Assembly: GCA_030599405.1 (NCBI GenBank)
Contig: JAUVOB010000077.1
Coordinates: forward strand, 1 to 6,816
Direction of reading: 5' to 3'
DNA: 6,816 bases
Origin: Chloroflexota bacterium
GTDB taxonomy: Bacteria > Chloroflexota > Anaerolineae > Promineifilales > Promineifilaceae
Both the position numbers and the translations under genes were made by a program. Under the pieces are notes generated by a model. The model was not told where the DNA came from and made no database searches. It saw only the letters and a program-made list of their open reading frames with translations. Positions within the stretch are counted from its first letter, which is position 1. Each line of letters opens with the position of its first letter. Shown here one piece after another: positions 6,274-6,816 of the stretch.

Positions 6274-6816
6274 ATGAGTGCATCACAATTTGAGGCTTTC
6301 ATCCAAAAACTTGGACGCCGACTTGAGCCGGTAAATCTGTATCTGGCGGCTGCATTGGTCATCTCAGTCATCGCAGCTTGGCCTTTGCTCAGCGAGCCGG
6401 GATTTCTAAATACCCGGGGGGGAGGAGACAGCCCATTCTTACTGCAGCGAGTACAGCAGTTGGGCGCCGCGCTTGCTGACGGTCACTTTCCGGTTCGATG
6501 GATGCCGGATGCAGGTTACGGATACGGCTACCCGTTCTTCAACTATTATGCCCCGCTATCGATTTATATAGCCACCGCCCTGAACTTCCTTGGTTTTGGG
6601 CTGGTTTGGGCTATTAAAATAGCCCAACTTCTCGGATTTATCGTCGCCTCCTGGGCGATGTTTTCTCTCGGTCGCCGATGGTTTGGAAGCAACTGGGCTG
6701 GACTGTTGGCCTCAGCCACATACACGCTAGCTCCATTCCACATGGTCAATGTCTATGTGCGTGGAGATTCCCTGGCCGAATTCTGGGCCATGGCTTTCTA
6801 CCCTCTTGTCGTCCTG
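6274..6816 (+). CDS. Polytopic membrane protein, PTPS_related (GT-C-like) family, N-terminal part
   Basis: An open frame of 181 codons runs from the ATG at 6274 to the window edge, so the C-terminus is missing. After a cytosolic start, helix 1 lies at about 21-39. The first outside loop contains RGGGDSPFLLQRVQQL (D52), then FPVRWMPDAGYGYGYPFFNYYAPLS (about 72-96, quoted here only as the landmark FPVRWMPDAGYGYGYP). Further helices lie at about 91-108, 110-130 and 141-160. This arrangement is characteristic of bacterial membrane proteins annotated '6-pyruvoyl-tetrahydropterin synthase-related', which resemble YfhO/GT-C glycosyltransferases despite the name. D52 sits where GT-C enzymes carry their catalytic acidic residue. 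The start is uncertain. GGAGG (6251-6255) is 18 bases from the ATG, which is far. An in-frame TTG at 6244 would add ten residues but has GGAGA only about three bases upstream. Its role is probably glycosyl transfer or lipid-linked sugar handling at the membrane. Confidence 0.85.
   Translation, partial: MSASQFEAFIQKLGRRLEPVNLYLAAALVISVIAAWPLLSEPGFLNTRGGGDSPFLLQRVQQLGAALADGHFPVRWMPDAGYGYGYPFFNYYAPLSIYIATALNFLGFGLVWAIKIAQLLGFIVASWAMFSLGRRWFGSNWAGLLASATYTLAPFHMVNVYVRGDSLAEFWAMAFYPLVVL
6606..6627 (+). repeat. Perfect 10-bp inverted repeat within the last gene
   Basis: The arms TTGGGCTATT (6606-6615) and AATAGCCCAA (6618-6627) are exact reverse complements separated by only AA. The element lies entirely inside codons for a membrane helix (WAIKIAQ). 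It is near-palindromic like a regulator site, but has no associated promoter and may be chance. Confidence 0.5.

Overview
The window looks like chromosomal DNA of a filamentous or otherwise envelope-rich member of the Chloroflexota (Anaerolineae/Ardenticatenia-like). This is inferred from protein style, not from a marker gene. The signs are secreted proteins with Thr/Pro 'PTSTP/TNTP' linkers, LysM and SdrD-B-like domains held by a single C-terminal membrane helix, a GT-C enzyme carrying an extra C-terminal beta-sandwich, and a membrane protein resembling the '6-pyruvoyl-tetrahydropterin synthase-related' (PTPS_related) family. Base composition is intermediate. There is no mobile element, tRNA, rRNA or CRISPR array.

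Layout. Positions 1-914 (minus strand) hold the first 304 codons of a GT4-type (group 1) glycosyltransferase, whose 3' end lies beyond the left edge. A 252-base divergent intergenic region (915-1166) follows; it carries a strong sigma70-like promoter firing rightwards (TTGACA, 16 bases, TATACT). Immediately downstream is a run of plus-strand genes. The first is a polytopic GT-C/ArnT-PMT-like glycosyltransferase (1167-3140), apparently read from a TTG at or within a few bases of the transcript start. Next come two paralogous secreted, membrane-anchored surface proteins: 3174-4802, with a LysM, and 4838-6190, without one. These three genes are separated by only 33 and 35 bases and look like one operon. 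After an 83-base spacer with its own possible promoter and repeated/inverted motifs, a large polytopic membrane protein of the PTPS_related type begins (6274-6816) and runs off the right edge.

How the genes may work together (inference). Two glycosyltransferase types (cytosolic GT4 and membrane GT-C), a second GT-C-like membrane protein and two Ser/Thr/Pro-rich surface proteins suggest a cell-surface glycan or glycoprotein locus. The GT-C enzyme could use a lipid-linked sugar outside the membrane, and the Thr/Pro-rich linkers of the two adjacent anchored proteins are natural candidate acceptors. Nothing in the window proves substrate or acceptor. The most interesting small-scale signals are the leaderless-looking TTG start, a perfect 11-bp hairpin inside the first 25 codons of the GT-C gene, the paralogue pair that differs by one LysM domain but keeps an identically spaced cysteine pair and calcium-type loop, and the structured-looking spacer before the last gene.
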